Source of the DNA: an uncultured euryarchaeote
GTDB lineage: Archaea; Thermoplasmatota; Thermoplasmata; UBA10834
DNA length: 7,253 nt
Assembly (NCBI GenBank): GCA_937872085.1
Contig: CALMQK010000341.1
Coordinates: 1 to 7,253, forward strand
Direction of reading: 5' to 3'
The translations under genes were made by a program, and so were the position numbers. Of the stretch, positions 5,688-7,253 are shown one piece after another (the stretch's first letter is position 1; the number at the start of each line of letters is the position of its first letter). The notes under the pieces were generated by a model. That model did not search any database, was not told where the DNA came from, and was given only the letters and a program-made list of their open reading frames with translations.

Positions 5688-5712
5688 TAATTCGTCAAAT
5701 AAGAAATAGAGG
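5679..5712 (+). promoter_or_regulatory. TATA-like element and SD for the abiE-like pair
   Basis: TATATGAAAT (5679-5688) lies about 26 bp before 5707, predicting a short leader of about 12 nt. AGAGGA at 5707-5712 is 6 nt before the TTG at 5719 and supports that start, which is also the only one possible after the in-frame TAG at 5707. Confidence 0.5.
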
Positions 5713-5718
5713 ACTCAC

Positions 5719-6318
5719 TTGGTCTCCGTTGTCTCGCCGGTCAATTACAGGATATTGAGAGCAATACTGACATCTAAGACTCCGTTTACTCAGCATGAAA
5801 TTGCCGCAGCCTCTGGAGCAAGCGCTCCGCAGACAAGCCGGGTCGTCAGGTGGCTCACCCAGAATTCTGGAATCACGAAAACCTCAGGCGGCAGGTACCA
5901 GGTTCGCGGTCCAGCATCGATTCTCACATCGTTATTCCCGTACCAGCGATCCATGAAAGATGCAGAGACCGCTGTCGTCGATGTACGGGGAAATGTGCCC
6001 CAAATCACTGAATTCCTCGTCTCCGAAGGAGGAATCCTCTGCCTCGAGAGTGCGCTATCTGAATACAGTGAGTATTATCGCCCCTCAAGAATCTGCGCGT
6101 ACCATATTTCTCCTGGAAGGATTCTTAGCAGCCTGAGCTCTCGTGCGGGTGGAATCGTCCCAGTTCACCTTTTCTTACCAGACATACCGCTTGAGGGAGA
6201 CGTGGAGATGGGTAGGCGAACGAGTCGGTACCGAACTCTCGTTGACCTTGTTTGCGACGGCAATGCGTATGCGGCGAAGGATCTATTCGAGCAGCTGTGG
6301 GGAATTGTACTTGACTAG
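5719..6318 (+). CDS. AbiEi-like winged-helix protein, probable type IV antitoxin and autorepressor
   Basis: 199 residues from TTG, the only available start. The N-terminal domain (about 8-64) is a winged helix: helix NYRILRAILTS, helix TQHEIAAASG (24-33), recognition helix SAPQTSRVVRWLTQN (35-49), then a wing through GITKTSGGRYQVRG (51-64). The rest (75-199) has the layout of AbiEi C-terminal domains, including GILCLESALSEYSEYYRPS (105-123), a region around VPVHLFLPDIP (147-157), and the closing helix segment RTSRYRTLVDLVCDGNAYAA (167-186). In AbiE systems this protein represses its own promoter at inverted repeats and neutralises the toxin encoded next. Both features recur here: palindromes cover the promoter, and a nucleotidyltransferase-fold gene follows with overlap. 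Remote similarity only; an ordinary regulator of an uncharacterised nucleotidyltransferase is the alternative. Confidence 0.7.
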   Translation: MVSVVSPVNYRILRAILTSKTPFTQHEIAAASGASAPQTSRVVRWLTQNSGITKTSGGRYQVRGPASILTSLFPYQRSMKDAETAVVDVRGNVPQITEFLVSEGGILCLESALSEYSEYYRPSRICAYHISPGRILSSLSSRAGGIVPVHLFLPDIPLEGDVEMGRRTSRYRTLVDLVCDGNAYAAKDLFEQLWGIVLD

Positions 6319-7015
6319 AGACTCATCGAGGCGGATTGATTCGCCCTTGGATGAACTTGGAAGCGAATATCCGTCCGAATTGACTACGAGGAGCTTCGAG
6401 GAACTCAAGAGCCTCGCTTTCTACGGCAAGTCAATGGGACCGGAATTCTTCGTGATAGGAGGATGGGCAGCATGGCGCTATCACTCTGGGTTTGGAAGTA
6501 GGGACATCGATGTAGTCTTTCATGACCACCAAATCATGGACCCGTTCCTTGCGAAGTACTACAAGATGAATGATTACGAACCATACGGGGGCCCCTTTGA
6601 GACGCGATACAGGAAGAGAATTGGCGACGGCATGTTTGTTCAGATTGACGCTGCATCGTTCACAGATGGGCAGCCTTTCAAGGAGGACAGACGTAGAAAC
6701 TTGCCATTTGGACTGCTCATGAATCACAACGATATATGGAATCTTGGTGAATCCATAGTCAGAATTCCCAAACCCGAACTCCTGATACTGCAGAAAGTGA
6801 AGGCCCACAGAGACAGGAGCTGGGAGCTTAGTCGTACGACAGCTCCGATTCAGTCTGATTGGCTGCGGGGGAAGATTCGAAAGGATGAATATGACATTCG
6901 CAGCATCGCTCCTTTCATCACGGATTGGAACTCAGTGAGGGTTATCTTGGAAGACTGCGACTGCAGAGATCTCGTCGAGGACTCGTTCAAAGCGCTGCGA
7001 GTGAAGTCTCGATAG
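6311..7015 (+). CDS. AbiEii-like nucleotidyltransferase, probable type IV toxin
   Basis: 234 residues from TTG 6311, chosen because GGGGA lies 7 nt upstream and the start overlaps the antitoxin-like stop by 8 nt; the frame is open back to 6143 inside the upstream gene, so the start is not certain. Nucleotidyltransferase-fold motifs appear in order: GGWAAWRYHSGFGSRDIDVVF spans 50-70, with Gly50-Gly51 and the metal-binding pair Asp65/Asp67. A third carboxylate candidate is Asp113 (VQIDA). Lys162/Lys164 lie in KPELLILQKVKAHRDR (154-169), and KDEYDI (191-196) resembles the R-D-x-x-D-(L/I) motif of AbiEii/DUF1814 proteins. Known relatives attach nucleotides to RNA, with tRNA shown for MenT toxins; the target here is unknown. 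Loss of Asp65 or Asp67 should abolish activity. An aminoglycoside or MNT-type nucleotidyltransferase is a less likely alternative. Confidence 0.75.
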   Translation: MTRDSSRRIDSPLDELGSEYPSELTTRSFEELKSLAFYGKSMGPEFFVIGGWAAWRYHSGFGSRDIDVVFHDHQIMDPFLAKYYKMNDYEPYGGPFETRYRKRIGDGMFVQIDAASFTDGQPFKEDRRRNLPFGLLMNHNDIWNLGESIVRIPKPELLILQKVKAHRDRSWELSRTTAPIQSDWLRGKIRKDEYDIRSIAPFITDWNSVRVILEDCDCRDLVEDSFKALRVKSR

Positions 7016-7041
7016 CCTGATGGCGGTTCCGAGAGGCTCAT

Positions 7042-7253
7042 TCATATCTTCTCGAGCCAAATCTGAACCGGGTTAGCGTCTCTTGCGTCCAGTCCGGCGC
7101 ATTCCGCTCCCGCGTAACTTGTTCTATGGCTTGCCTTGTTCACCGCACTGCCATCACTATGGTGCCACGTAGTCGGCCATGGCACACTGTCACTTAACAG
7201 GAGAATTGGAGGAACTCTGGCGCGCCAAGCTCTGAAGACCGGTTCACATTCTG
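7042..7253 (-). CDS. Possible C-terminal part of a gene entering from the right edge
   Basis: On the minus strand one frame is open from the window edge to a TGA at 7044-7042, about 70 codons. The end reads AGLDARDANPVQIWLEKI. It would converge on the abiEii-like gene with a 26-nt gap. The peptide is unusually rich in Trp, His and Ser and matches nothing I recognise with confidence; in GC-rich DNA an open frame of this length can be chance. The plus strand of this stretch shows only short frames. Confidence 0.25.
   Translation of the reverse strand, partial: ECEPVFRAWRARVPPILLLSDSVPWPTTWHHSDGSAVNKASHRTSYAGAECAGLDARDANPVQIWLEKI

Noticed and set aside
6431..6808. Minus-strand open frame of 125 codons
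   Set aside because: Antisense shadow of the nucleotidyltransferase gene, whose catalytic motifs lie on the plus strand.
7030..7054. CGAGA/TCTCG inverted repeat after the nucleotidyltransferase gene as a terminator
   Set aside because: Only 5-bp arms with a 15-nt loop and no U-run.
7042..7253. Possible TnpB-like zinc-ribbon tail (C-x-G-L-D-x-R-D-x-N pattern)
   Set aside because: The minus-strand peptide has a superficial DARDAN resemblance, but lacks the paired CxxC motifs and NAAxNI ending; not enough to call a transposase.

Overview
The window looks archaeal, most likely from a Thermoplasmatota-like euryarchaeote; the lineage is a guess from style, with no marker gene to test it. The archaeal signs are BRE/TATA-type promoters about 26 bp before apparent leaderless starts, Shine-Dalgarno (SD) motifs of the GGAGGT/GGTGAT type in front of internal operon genes, frequent GTG/TTG starts, and tightly packed genes.

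Positions 1-3149, minus strand: a four-gene ABC-2 exporter operon in the order ATPase, permease, ATPase, permease. The last permease runs off the left edge. Spacing is very tight (11-nt overlap, 4-nt overlap, 4-nt gap) and the first gene appears to be leaderless, so the four genes probably make one heteromeric exporter or two related ones. Positions 3150-3379 are a divergent promoter region.

Positions 3377-4796: a plus-strand gene for an unrecognised 189-residue soluble helical protein converges on a minus-strand sugar-phosphate isomerase/epimerase-like TIM-barrel gene. A weak hairpin lies between them.

Positions 4797-5504: 4797-4942 shows no supportable gene. Then comes a good BRE/TATA promoter and a small winged-helix regulator reading frame (5039-5287) that has no ATG, GTG or TTG at its N-terminus. 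A strong SD sits 7 nt before an ATT codon. It is either a gene with an AUU start, a frameshifted gene, or a recent pseudogene. A small hypothetical minus-strand gene converges on it, preceded by an overlapping 30-codon ORF.

Positions 5588-7015: an AT-rich control region with nested inverted repeats (half-sites TYTCAT/ATGARA and GAAACAT/ATGTTTC) leads into a two-gene unit. The first gene is a winged-helix protein with an AbiEi-like layout. The second is a nucleotidyltransferase-fold protein with AbiEii-like motifs, overlapping the first by 8 nt. I read this as a divergent type IV (AbiE-like) toxin-antitoxin or phage-defence module in an archaeon, probably autoregulated through the palindromes. 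It is the best candidate for a poorly described system here.

Positions 7016-7253 hold only an uncertain minus-strand open frame that enters from the right edge. No tRNA, rRNA, CRISPR array or clear insertion sequence was seen.
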